Below, one piece after another: positions 1 to 6,471 of a stretch of DNA of 7,113 nucleotides (its first letter is position 1; every line of letters starts with the position of its first letter). The DNA lies in the NCBI GenBank assembly GCA_035316025.1, contig DATFXL010000060.1, positions 1-7,113 of the forward strand, in the 5' to 3' direction. Below the pieces are notes generated by a model. It made no database searches. It worked only from the letters and a program-made list of their open reading frames with translations, and had not been told where the DNA came from. Made by a program: the position numbers and the translations under genes. The DNA is from JALZAA01 sp035316025. GTDB taxonomy: Bacteria > Actinomycetota > Acidimicrobiia > IMCC26256 > JACDBD01.

Positions 1-369
1 GATCGGCCCGATCCACTCGGGCGGGTTGAGCGTCATCGCCGGCCACACCCAGGGGGTCATGGCCGTCGAGCACACGTCGATCCCGGCACGCAGGAACGCA
101 GTGATATCGCGGATGTTGTCGACGGGATGCGCTGCCGTGGGTCCGTAGTGGACCAGCGCGTCGGGGGCGAGGGCGACGAGGGCGTCGAGGTCGTCGCTGG
201 CTGCGAGGCCGATGGGGCCGATGTCGCAGATCTCGCCGACGTCGCGTCCGACTTTCGCGGGATTGCTGACGCCGACGCCCACGAGCTCGAACTCCGGGTG
301 GGGAAGGATCTCCGGGATCACCATCCTGCCGACGAAGCCGGTGCCCCAGACCACCACGCGCTTGCCCAT
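1..369 (-). CDS. DapB-like NAD(P)-dependent reductase, N-terminal part
   Basis: The first 123 codons of a leftward gene are visible; the C-terminal part lies beyond the left edge. The protein opens with a Rossmann strand and a glycine-rich dinucleotide motif (VVVWGTGFVGR, residues 5-15). A segment CSTAMTPWVWP follows near residues 100-110. This layout is typical of the large actinobacterial group annotated as dihydrodipicolinate reductase-like or 2,4-diaminopentanoate dehydrogenase-like. These are NAD(P)H-dependent cytosolic oxidoreductases, most without a proven substrate. The ATG at 369 is preceded by GAGAGGGGAA, a good ribosome-binding site with about 4-5 nt spacing. Only 17 bp separate this start from the stop of the molybdopterin oxidoreductase upstream, so the two are probably co-transcribed. 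I do not call it dapB: true lysine-pathway DapB differs in its N-terminal sequence, and the substrate-binding domain cannot be seen. Family confidence is good; the specific reaction is unknown. Confidence 0.82.
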   Translation of the reverse strand, partial: MGKRVVVWGTGFVGRMVIPEILPHPEFELVGVGVSNPAKVGRDVGEICDIGPIGLAASDDLDALVALAPDALVHYGPTAAHPVDNIRDITAFLRAGIDVCSTAMTPWVWPAMTLNPPEWIGPI

Positions 370-386
370 CGGTTCCCCTCTCTCGA

Positions 387-2594
387 TCAGGCGGGAGCGA
401 CCTCGACGGGGATGCCGTTGACGACAGCGTTGCCGGACACGACGTCGACCAGCGTGCCCGGCGCAAGCACGTTGTTGTTCACCCCGGCGTGCTCCTGCGC
501 GACCGACAGACGCGTGCCGGGACGCGAGTGACCCCATCCGTGGGGCAGGGAGACGACGCCGGGCATCATCTCGTCGCTCACCTCGGCGAGCACTTCGACC
601 TCGCCGGCCTCGGACGACACCCGAGCCAGCTTGCCGTCCTCGATACCCGAACGCGCCGCGTCGGACGGATGGATCAGCAGCGTGCAGCGATCCTTGCCTT
701 TCACGAGCACCGGCACATTGTGCATCCACGAGTTGTTGGACCGGAGATGGCGTCGCGAGACGAGCACGAGCCCGCCGTCTTCACGGTCGAGCCGCTGCCA
801 AAGCCGGTCGAGATCGGCGGTGATATACCCGGGCGCGAGCTCGATGCTCCCGGACGCGGTTGTGACGACCTCCCGGGTCCGCGGCACCATCGGCCCGAGA
901 TCGATGCCGTGCGGCGCGTTCTTGAAGGATTCCAGCGTGAGGCCACCCTCGACTTCGCCGTAGCGATCGCCCCACGGACCGGTCCGAATGGTGAGGTCGA
1001 GCACCCGCTCGGGCCCGCCGTGGTCATCGTGCGAGAGGACCCGGTCGGGATCGACGCCCTTCATCTCGCACAGCGCGGAGAGAAAGGCGTCGTCGAGCGC
1101 GCGCACATCGATATCGGCGTCGGGCATTCCCATGCACATCGCGCCCACGCGCACGAGAATGTCGAACTCGTCGGGGCGGCCGTCTTCGGGCGGGAAGATC
1201 GCGTCGGACCAGTTCCCGGCGGAGCCGACGGCAAAGCCCCAGATGAGGTCGTCGAAGTGCGGCTGCTCGAGCGGTGACAGGCCCGGGAGGATCACGTCGG
1301 CGTGGCGCGTGGTCTCGTTGAGCCAGTTGTCGATGCTGATCATCCCGTCGAGCTGAGGGAGCGCAGCATCGAGGCGGGCCGAGTCGGGAGCGGAGATGAC
1401 GGGGTTGCCGGCCACCGTGACGAGCAACTTGATCTGCCCATCGCCCGGGGTATCGATCTCCTCGGCCAGGCACGAGACGGGGTACTGGCCGAGCACCTCG
1501 GGCGAGCCGCGCACTCGGCTCCGCCAGCGTCCGAACTCGTAGCCGTTCGGGAAGCTGGGATCGGGGAGCGACGACATCGTCCAAACGACTGGCTTCGACC
1601 ACATCATCCCGCCGGGCGAGTCGAACCCGCCGGCGAGGATGTTGACGACGTCGACCAGCCACGAAGCGAGCGTGCCGAACTCCTGGTTGCACAAGCCAAT
1701 GCGGCCGTACAGCGCGCCCGGGTCGGCGGCGGCGAACTCACGAGCCAAGCGGCGGATGTCGCTCGCCGCGATCTTGCAGGTGCTCGCGACGGCGTCGGGC
1801 GTGAAGGGCGCCGCGAGCCGCCGCACGTCGTCGACGCCGCTCACCACGCCGTCGACGGCGCCGAGGTCGACCGACCCGTCGGCGAACAACGTGTTGACCA
1901 TCGCCAGCAGGAGGAGCGCGTCGGTGCCGGGCACGATCGGCACCCATTCGTCGGCGTGATCCACGGTCCCCGTCCGACGGGGGTCGATGACCGTGACCTT
2001 GCCGCCTCGGGCCCGGATCGCGTCGAGCTCGCCCAGCACGTCCGGGCACCCGAGGAGACTGCCCTGGGACGCGTGCGGGTTCCCGCCCATGATCACGACG
2101 TGCGTCGCCCGCCGGAGGTCGATCGTCGGGATCGACCACATGTTCCCGTACATCAACGCGGAAGACACGTTCTTCGGCCACTGATCGACGGTGCCGGCGG
2201 AGTAGAGCGTGGGGAAGCCGGCCATCCCGATGAACACGCCGACGCCACGTGCCAAGCCGAAATTGTGGGCGACGGGGTTTCCGATGTAGGTGGTCATGGC
2301 CTCTGTGCCGTGCCGTTCCAGGACGCCGACGATCAGCTCCTCGCAGCGGGCGAACGCGTCGTCCCAGCTCACTTCCCGCCACGTCTCGCCGTCGCGGATC
2401 ATGGGTCGGCGGAGACGATCGGGGTCCTCGTGGACGTGACCGAGGGTCGTGCCCTTCGGGCACAGGTATCCCTTCGACCACACGTCTTCCTTGTCGGCGC
2501 GGATCACGCCCACCCGGCCGTCCGTCACCTTGATCTGCAGGCCGCACATGGCCTCACACAATGGGCACGTCCGGAGGTGGATCGTCTCGGCCAT
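387..2594 (-). CDS. Molybdopterin-dependent oxidoreductase (DMSO reductase superfamily)
   Basis: A 735-residue catalytic subunit. A [4Fe-4S] motif is formed by Cys10, Cys13, Cys17 and Cys45, and Lys47 in YLCPKG is the usual lysine between the cluster and the pterin. Molybdopterin-binding segments follow: MGGNPHASQGS (about 169-179), VIDPRRTGT (about 202-210), and an NWLNETTRHADVILPG block in the second half. The C-terminal molybdopterin dinucleotide domain includes SRRHLRSNNSWMHN and ends with HAGVNNNVLAPG. There is no twin-arginine signal, so the enzyme should be cytoplasmic. The ATG at 2594 follows AAGGGG with 7 nt spacing and matches the family start, so a much longer open frame upstream is not used. 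At the position where formate dehydrogenases carry Sec or Cys, this protein has Val143 followed by Ser144-Ser145, which argues against formate dehydrogenase. The substrate is unknown. It lies 71 bp after the MDR reductase gene and 17 bp before the DapB-like gene. Confidence 0.93.
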   Translation of the reverse strand: MAETIHLRTCPLCEAMCGLQIKVTDGRVGVIRADKEDVWSKGYLCPKGTTLGHVHEDPDRLRRPMIRDGETWREVSWDDAFARCEELIVGVLERHGTEAMTTYIGNPVAHNFGLARGVGVFIGMAGFPTLYSAGTVDQWPKNVSSALMYGNMWSIPTIDLRRATHVVIMGGNPHASQGSLLGCPDVLGELDAIRARGGKVTVIDPRRTGTVDHADEWVPIVPGTDALLLLAMVNTLFADGSVDLGAVDGVVSGVDDVRRLAAPFTPDAVASTCKIAASDIRRLAREFAAADPGALYGRIGLCNQEFGTLASWLVDVVNILAGGFDSPGGMMWSKPVVWTMSSLPDPSFPNGYEFGRWRSRVRGSPEVLGQYPVSCLAEEIDTPGDGQIKLLVTVAGNPVISAPDSARLDAALPQLDGMISIDNWLNETTRHADVILPGLSPLEQPHFDDLIWGFAVGSAGNWSDAIFPPEDGRPDEFDILVRVGAMCMGMPDADIDVRALDDAFLSALCEMKGVDPDRVLSHDDHGGPERVLDLTIRTGPWGDRYGEVEGGLTLESFKNAPHGIDLGPMVPRTREVVTTASGSIELAPGYITADLDRLWQRLDREDGGLVLVSRRHLRSNNSWMHNVPVLVKGKDRCTLLIHPSDAARSGIEDGKLARVSSEAGEVEVLAEVSDEMMPGVVSLPHGWGHSRPGTRLSVAQEHAGVNNNVLAPGTLVDVVSGNAVVNGIPVEVAPA

Positions 2595-2665
2595 CGCAAC
2601 ACCCCTTGCGGCCCCGATCGCGGCCGCGGCGCGACAGTAGAACAGGTTCTCGTTTCGCGCCTGCG

Positions 2666-3706
2666 TTACGACGCCACTTGCACGACGACCCGGCCCACGG
2701 TCTTCCGGTCGGCCAGCGCCTGCAGGGCGCCGGGGAGCTCGCCGAACGGGGCGTGTGTGCCGACGATCGGGCGGACCCGCCCGTCTCGGACCAGGTCGAG
2801 GATGCGGGCGTGGACGCGTTCGCCATCGGCGTGGGACGGGAAGTTGTATCCCGCCGCCTGTTTGAGCGCGCGGGGATCGTCGACGTACGCGTGGCACACC
2901 CCGCACAGCGAGAAGTTGCCGAACAGCACCGGCCGCGGGACGATGCCAGCGTCCTCGGCCTCGATGCCGGACGCGAACCCGACGAGCAGGTGCCGGCCGT
3001 TGAACGCCATGCACCGGAAGGTTCGAGTCGTGATCTCGCCGCCGATGGTGTCGAACGCGACGTCGACCCCGCTGCCGTCCGTGGCCTGAAGCACGGAATC
3101 GACAAAGTCGACGCGGCGGTAGTCGATCGCCACGTCGGCGCCCAGCGATCGGCACAGCTCGACCTTCTCGGGCGCCCCCGCAGTCGCGATGACCCGCGCG
3201 CCAGCGACGCGCGCCAGCTGTACCGCCGCCGATCCCACGCCCCCGGCCGCGGCGTGGACGAGCACGGTCTCTCCGTTCTGGATGCGTGCCCGTTCGTGCA
3301 GCGCCAGCCACGACAAGTGGAACGGGAAATAGAGCGCGGCCGCCGGTGTGTTCGGAAGCTCGGACTCCGGCGGCATCTCGAAAGCCATCGCCGCCGGCCC
3401 GGTGATCATCTCTGCGTAGCCGCCGAACGCGCCCGACGGGATCGCGACGACTCGTCTGCCGACCCAGCTGTCGGCGCCCCGGCCGGCGGCTTCGACGCGG
3501 CCGAGTACCTCCATCCCCGGTGTGAAGGGAAGGGGCGGACGGACTGTGCGGTAGCGGCCGCGCACACCGTCGACGTCGTTGAAGTTGAGCGTCGCGGCGG
3601 CTACCCGGACCAGGAGCTCGTCGGGTCCGGCGACCGGTTCGGGCACGTCATCGAGCTGCAGTGCCTGCTCCGGTTCTCCGTACTCGTGGACGCGCCAAGC
3701 CCTCAC
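2666..3706 (-). CDS. Zinc-independent MDR family NAD(P)H:quinone oxidoreductase-like protein
   Basis: A 346-residue protein of the medium-chain dehydrogenase/reductase superfamily. The N-terminal GroES-like domain has the opening VRAWRVHEYGEPE, then NFNDVDGVRGRY and PFTPGMEVLGRV. The nucleotide-binding domain carries the glycine-rich VHAAAGGVGSAAVQLA, followed by LGADVAIDY and DVAFDTIGG, typical of quinone oxidoreductase and enoyl reductase-like members. The catalytic and structural zinc cysteines of alcohol dehydrogenases are absent, so NAD(P)H-dependent reduction of a quinone or an activated double bond is likely; the substrate is unknown. I place the start at GTG 3706 because family members begin MRAWRV. 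A GTG at 3715 is possible, and an ATG at 3835 would add a 43-residue extension without family character. No strong ribosome-binding site is visible, so the start is less certain than the identity. It is the first gene of the leftward cluster and diverges from the heme-binding barrel gene. Confidence 0.88.
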   Translation of the reverse strand: MRAWRVHEYGEPEQALQLDDVPEPVAGPDELLVRVAAATLNFNDVDGVRGRYRTVRPPLPFTPGMEVLGRVEAAGRGADSWVGRRVVAIPSGAFGGYAEMITGPAAMAFEMPPESELPNTPAAALYFPFHLSWLALHERARIQNGETVLVHAAAGGVGSAAVQLARVAGARVIATAGAPEKVELCRSLGADVAIDYRRVDFVDSVLQATDGSGVDVAFDTIGGEITTRTFRCMAFNGRHLLVGFASGIEAEDAGIVPRPVLFGNFSLCGVCHAYVDDPRALKQAAGYNFPSHADGERVHARILDLVRDGRVRPIVGTHAPFGELPGALQALADRKTVGRVVVQVAS

Positions 3707-3776
3707 GGCCGACACTGTGGCACGGATGCGGCCGCCCGCCGTGCGATCAGGAGGACAACGCGCGTCCGGGGAACCC

Positions 3777-3801
3777 ACGCACCGAGTGCGTCTCGCACTC
3801 G
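3777..3801. repeat. Two overlapping perfect inverted repeats in a divergent intergenic region (candidate operator)
   Basis: CGAGTGCG (3783-3790) and CGCACTCG (3794-3801) are perfect 8-bp inverted arms separated by TCT. Overlapping them, ACGCAC (3777-3782) and GTGCGT (3786-3791) are perfect 6-bp arms separated by CGA. The shared GTGCG half can therefore pair to either side. The site lies 71-95 bp upstream of the proposed MDR start and 91-115 bp upstream of the heme-binding barrel start, between two divergent genes. No T-run follows on either strand, which makes a terminator unlikely and an operator for a dimeric repressor plausible. No -35/-10 pair was convincing here, and no regulator gene is in the window. 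The rest of 3707-3891 shows nothing else I can support. Confidence 0.45.
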
Positions 3802-3891
3802 AAAATGCCGGCTCGAACACCGGGGTGTCGTCCATGACGCGGACGACCTCTTCGAGCGATGCGCTGAAGATGTTGAGTACCGTCGTCTGCG

Positions 3892-4461
3892 ATGAGCGAT
3901 CTTGCGCCCGACCCGGCCGCGTTGGGTCCCTTGGCGCCTCTGATCGGCGACTGGCAGGGCGATCAAGGCTCGGACGACTCCTATGTCTACGCCAGGGGTC
4001 GGGATGAATCTGCTCGGTTCCGTGAGCTCAGCACGTTCAGGCCGGCGGGGCCGGCGCACAATGGCGCGCAGTCGATGTACCGCCTCGACTACACCACCAC
4101 CGCGTGGCGCATCAGAGAGGAGGTGCCCTTCCATACCGAGATCGGCTACTGGTTCTGGGACGCCGAGCACGAACTCGTGATGCGCGGTCTCGTAACACCC
4201 CGAGGCATCGTCGTGCTCGCCGGCGGCTCGGCCCGCCCCGATGACACGGAACTGACGGTCTCCGCCGATGCGGCGGACGATGCTTTCGGAATCCTGTCGA
4301 ACCCGCATCTGGCCACCACCGCCCGCACGACCCGATTCGAAATGACGGTCGACCTCTCCAAGCCGGACGAGTTCTCTTACGACCAGCAGACGTTCATGTA
4401 TCAGCCCCACCGGGACGATCTGTACTGCCATCGCGACCGCAACACGCTCGTGCGCAGATGA
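3892..4461 (+). CDS. Nitrobindin-like heme-binding beta-barrel protein
   Basis: A 189-residue cytosolic protein resembling the nitrobindin / THAP4-C-terminal-like beta-barrel family, which binds heme in an all-beta pocket and in characterised members reacts with NO or peroxynitrite. Visible signatures are the N-terminal GDWQGDQG (19-26), corresponding to the family GxWxGxG motif, FHTEIGYWFWD (80-90), a TPRGIVVLAGG strand (102-112), ILSNPHL (134-140), and the C-terminal LYCHRDRNTLVRR. In that last motif His180 is the expected heme-iron ligand. The length fits the roughly 190-residue bacterial subgroup. There is no signal peptide. The ATG at 3892 gives the natural family N-terminus, but no clear Shine-Dalgarno sequence precedes it, so the transcript may be leaderless or weakly translated. 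It diverges from the MDR gene and converges on the double beta-helix gene with a 7-bp gap. Heme binding is predicted from the motif; the physiological ligand is not known. Confidence 0.85.
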   Translation: MSDLAPDPAALGPLAPLIGDWQGDQGSDDSYVYARGRDESARFRELSTFRPAGPAHNGAQSMYRLDYTTTAWRIREEVPFHTEIGYWFWDAEHELVMRGLVTPRGIVVLAGGSARPDDTELTVSADAADDAFGILSNPHLATTARTTRFEMTVDLSKPDEFSYDQQTFMYQPHRDDLYCHRDRNTLVRR

Positions 4462-4468
4462 CGTTCTG

Positions 4469-5521
4469 TCAGTGATCTCGCGGTTCAGGCGCCGGGACCG
4501 GGAGGTCGTCGGGTTGCAACGCCCATGCCGGGATGGGCAGGGGCGCCGAGAGGTGACCGACGTCGACAGCAGGGAATCCGTCGATCTCGACGGCTGCACC
4601 GAAGACGGACCGCTGCTTCACGACCGCACCCGCATGAACCAGGCATCCGGCACCGACGACACTCCCGTCGCACACGATGGCGCCCGGTTCGACGACTGAG
4701 CCGGCACCGATCTGACATCCGTGGATCATGGCGCCGGGACCGACGATCGCACCGTCCTCGATGACGAGCTCGTTGTCGGGGAGCAGGTGCAGGACGGTGT
4801 TCTCGAGGATCTGAACGTCGCGGCCGATCCGGACGGGTCCGTGGGAGTCGCCGATGATCTTGACGCCCGCCCCGATGATGGTGCGCTCGCCGACGACGAC
4901 GTCGCCGGTGATCTCGGCGGTGGGGAACAGGACCGCCGAGGGTGCGATGGTCGGCAGGATGCCCCGGTACGCGTACAGCTGCTCCATGGCCCTTCGCTCC
5001 TGGAGTTCTTCGACGGTGATCGCGGTCGGCGGGGGGAGTGACAGGTCGCCGTCGCGCAGCACAGAGAGACGACGAAGGTCGTCGTCGGAGGCCGCTCGGA
5101 CGATGCGCGCCGGCCGTCCGACGGCGACCACACTGTTCGGCAGGTCCATCTCGGGCGTCACCAGCGTGCCTTCACCGAGGAACACGCGGTCACCGACGCG
5201 GGCTCCCGGCATGAGAATCGAGGCGTTCCCGATCTCGCAGAGGTCGCCGACGTGGGCGCCGATCACCTTGCAGCGATGGCCGAACGTCGTTCGACGCCCG
5301 ATCGTCGTCGGCATGGCCGGAGTGCCGGCCACGACCGAGTTCTCCAGCACGGCCGAGCCGGTCCCGATCTCGACGCCCGATCCGTAAGCGCGGATGACGC
5401 CGCCTTGGGCGAGGAGCGCACCCTCACCGAGCCGTGCTGAGCCGAGCACTACTGCGGAGTCGGCGATCCGCAGCGAATCGGTCTCAGGTGCGCTCAGCGC
5501 ACTCCCGGGGCCGGCGCTCAT
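4469..5521 (-). CDS. Tandem left-handed beta-helix protein, gamma-carbonic-anhydrase-like (two fused domains)
   Basis: A 350-residue protein built of two hexapeptide-repeat domains, about 18-142 and 193-321, joined by a partly helical linker (about 145-190, rich in Leu, Arg and Glu). Each domain ends in a G-x-P-A turn (GRPA, 135-138; GFPA, 315-318), as gamma carbonic anhydrases and hexapeptide acyltransferases often do. Aligned by motif to Methanosarcina Cam, the N-domain has Ala65, His82 and Ile87 at the positions of zinc ligands His81, His117 and His122. The C-domain has His245, Pro262 and His267. Neither domain alone has a full site, but together they hold one complete set. Arg44 sits at the Cam Arg59 position in the N-domain only, and Asp225 at the Asp61 position in the C-domain only. 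The Gln75 equivalent is Leu in both, so carbonic anhydrase activity is uncertain. The tail (326-350) is Pro-rich. The ATG at 5521 is chosen because the open frame upstream has no family character; its ribosome-binding site is weak. It could instead be an acyltransferase or a scaffold protein. Confidence 0.85.
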   Translation of the reverse strand: MSAGPGSALSAPETDSLRIADSAVVLGSARLGEGALLAQGGVIRAYGSGVEIGTGSAVLENSVVAGTPAMPTTIGRRTTFGHRCKVIGAHVGDLCEIGNASILMPGARVGDRVFLGEGTLVTPEMDLPNSVVAVGRPARIVRAASDDDLRRLSVLRDGDLSLPPPTAITVEELQERRAMEQLYAYRGILPTIAPSAVLFPTAEITGDVVVGERTIIGAGVKIIGDSHGPVRIGRDVQILENTVLHLLPDNELVIEDGAIVGPGAMIHGCQIGAGSVVEPGAIVCDGSVVGAGCLVHAGAVVKQRSVFGAAVEIDGFPAVDVGHLSAPLPIPAWALQPDDLPVPAPEPRDH

Positions 5522-5584
5522 CGGCGTCTCACGCTTCGTGGTCGGCGAGGGTCGTGATGTGGACGATACTGGCGGCACGACCGC

Positions 5585-5593
5585 GGGGAGGAG
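5585..5593 (+). promoter_or_regulatory. Strong ribosome-binding site fixing a GTG start
   Basis: GGGGAGGAG lies 5 nt before the GTG at 5599. It is the best Shine-Dalgarno match in the window and decides the start of the zinc finger gene, since the same frame is open for some 55 codons further upstream. It sits in the 77-bp gap shared with the divergent beta-helix gene. A GATACT at 5565-5570 resembles a -10 box, but I see no matching -35 element. Confidence 0.75.
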
Positions 5594-5598
5594 CGCAC

Positions 5599-5946
5599 GT
5601 GACGAACGGTGACGTGATCGATCCGACCGTCCCGCCCAGCGGTTCGGGATGCGTGGAGTGCCTGGCGACCGACGGGTGGTGGCTCCATCTCCGTCGCTGT
5701 GCCCGATGCGGTCATGTCGGTTGCTGTGATTCGTCACCCTCACAGCACGCTCAAGCGCACGCCGCGAGCTCGGGCCACCCCGTCGTCCGCAGCTTCGAGC
5801 CCGGCGAGGACTGGTTCTGGAACTACGCCACGTCCGAGTTCGTAATGGGACCGCCGCTCCAAGCCCCCGAGCACCATCCGCTCGACCAGCCGGTTCCCGG
5901 TCCACGGGGCCGCGTGCCGGGCGACTGGCAGGTGTACCTGCACTAG
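5599..5946 (+). CDS. UBP-type zinc finger protein
   Basis: A 115-residue protein that is mostly one ZnF-UBP domain (about 17-76). Likely zinc ligands are Cys18 and Cys21, Cys34 and Cys37, Cys42 or Cys43, and His50, His54 and His60. They lie in the family pattern WLHLRRCARCGHVGCCDSSP, followed by GHPVVRSFEPGEDWFW. In eukaryotes this fold binds the free C-terminal Gly-Gly tail of ubiquitin. Bacterial stand-alone versions are common in actinobacteria and their partners are mostly unknown. The tail (77-115) is Pro/His-rich, predicted flexible, and has no recognised domain. The GTG start at 5599 is supported by a strong ribosome-binding site. The next gene, a zinc-ribbon thioredoxin, starts 44 bp after the stop on the same strand, so this is probably the first gene of a three-gene unit with the DUF5335 gene. 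A role in redox or stress responses is inferred only from that neighbourhood. Domain identity is secure; cellular function is not. Confidence 0.88.
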   Translation: MTNGDVIDPTVPPSGSGCVECLATDGWWLHLRRCARCGHVGCCDSSPSQHAQAHAASSGHPVVRSFEPGEDWFWNYATSEFVMGPPLQAPEHHPLDQPVPGPRGRVPGDWQVYLH

Positions 5947-5990
5947 CAGCCTGACGCGGTCGGTCCTCGGCGTTGACGTGGGTACCGTGG

Positions 5991-6458
5991 ATGTCGATGG
6001 GCATCGTCCAATGCGAGAATTGCGGGAAGAAGAACCGGGTCCCCGCCGCCGTCCGTGGTACCCCCCGCTGCGCGCACTGCCATCGGCCGCTCCCCTGGAT
6101 GACCGACGCCGGTGACGACGACTTCGCCGAGATCGCAGAGCAGCCCACGATCCCCGTGCTGGTCGACCTCTGGGCGCCGTGGTGCGGACCTTGCCGGATG
6201 GTCAGCCCTGCCCTCGAACGGCTCGCGCGCGGGATGGCGGGTCGCATCAAGCTCGTGAAGGTGAACGTCGATACCGCGCCGCTCATCGGTCAACGGTTCG
6301 CCGTGCAGGGCATCCCGACGCTGTTGCTGCTCGACCGTGGGCGCGTGGTTGCGCGCCAGACCGGCGCTGCGCCGGAACCGGCGCTGCGCACCTGGATCGA
6401 GCAGAGCCTCCGCAACCGGGACGCCGATGCGGGCGTCGGGACCCCCGGACCCGGATAG
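5991..6458 (+). CDS. trxC: Thioredoxin-2 type protein with N-terminal zinc ribbon
   Basis: A 155-residue cytosolic thiol-disulfide oxidoreductase. An N-terminal zinc ribbon is formed by Cys8/Cys11 (CENC) and Cys27/Cys30 (CAHC), the hallmark of TrxC as opposed to TrxA. The thioredoxin fold follows, with active site WAPWCGPC (redox Cys65 and Cys68) and cis-proline Pro109 in GIPT. All key residues are intact, so it should accept electrons from thioredoxin reductase and reduce protein disulfides. In characterised TrxC, zinc release on oxidation tunes activity. The C-terminal tail after about residue 141 (ending GTPGPG) is short and disordered-looking. Start choice is ATG 5991 or ATG 5997, two codons later; both keep the zinc ribbon, and no strong ribosome-binding site separates them. 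A TTG at 5973 is unlikely. The gene sits 44 bp after the zinc finger gene and 13 bp before the DUF5335 gene, indicating an operon. The symbol rests on domain architecture only. Confidence 0.92.
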   Translation: MSMGIVQCENCGKKNRVPAAVRGTPRCAHCHRPLPWMTDAGDDDFAEIAEQPTIPVLVDLWAPWCGPCRMVSPALERLARGMAGRIKLVKVNVDTAPLIGQRFAVQGIPTLLLLDRGRVVARQTGAAPEPALRTWIEQSLRNRDADAGVGTPGPG

Positions 6459-6471
6459 ACGGGAGGTCTGG

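Noticed and set aside
387..2594. Annotation as formate dehydrogenase or nitrate reductase.
   Set aside because: There is no Cys, Sec or Asp at the aligned Mo-ligand position and no accessory-subunit genes alongside.
1302..3089. A long rightward open frame (595 codons) opposite the molybdoenzyme and MDR genes.
   Set aside because: It is antisense to two clearly recognisable enzymes, its translation has no domain-like pattern, and long antisense frames are expected in high-GC DNA.
2595..3311. An open frame extending the molybdoenzyme upstream by some 239 codons.
   Set aside because: It lies antiparallel-in-frame shadow over the MDR gene, is Arg/Pro-rich low-complexity translation, and the ATG at 2594 has its own ribosome-binding site and begins the family sequence.
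3707..3835. N-terminal extension of the MDR protein to the ATG at 3835.
   Set aside because: The 43 extra residues do not resemble the family, which starts at MRAWRV-like sequence. Because the GTG lacks a good ribosome-binding site, I keep this as a real but less likely alternative.
3703..4599. A leftward 298-codon open frame over the heme-binding barrel gene.
   Set aside because: It is antisense to a gene with clear nitrobindin motifs and shows no domain pattern of its own.
4469..5521. Simple annotation as an active gamma-class carbonic anhydrase.
   Set aside because: Neither domain alone carries all three zinc His, and the Gln75 equivalents are missing, so the activity is not assured.
5542..5570. 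A sigma-70-like promoter with GATACT at 5565-5570.
   Set aside because: The hexamer at the right distance upstream (around 5542) is TCGGCG, which does not resemble a -35 box.
5522..6286. N-terminal extension of the beta-helix protein by about 255 codons.
   Set aside because: It would run antisense through the zinc finger and thioredoxin genes, and its translation is Arg/Ser/Pro-rich without family features.
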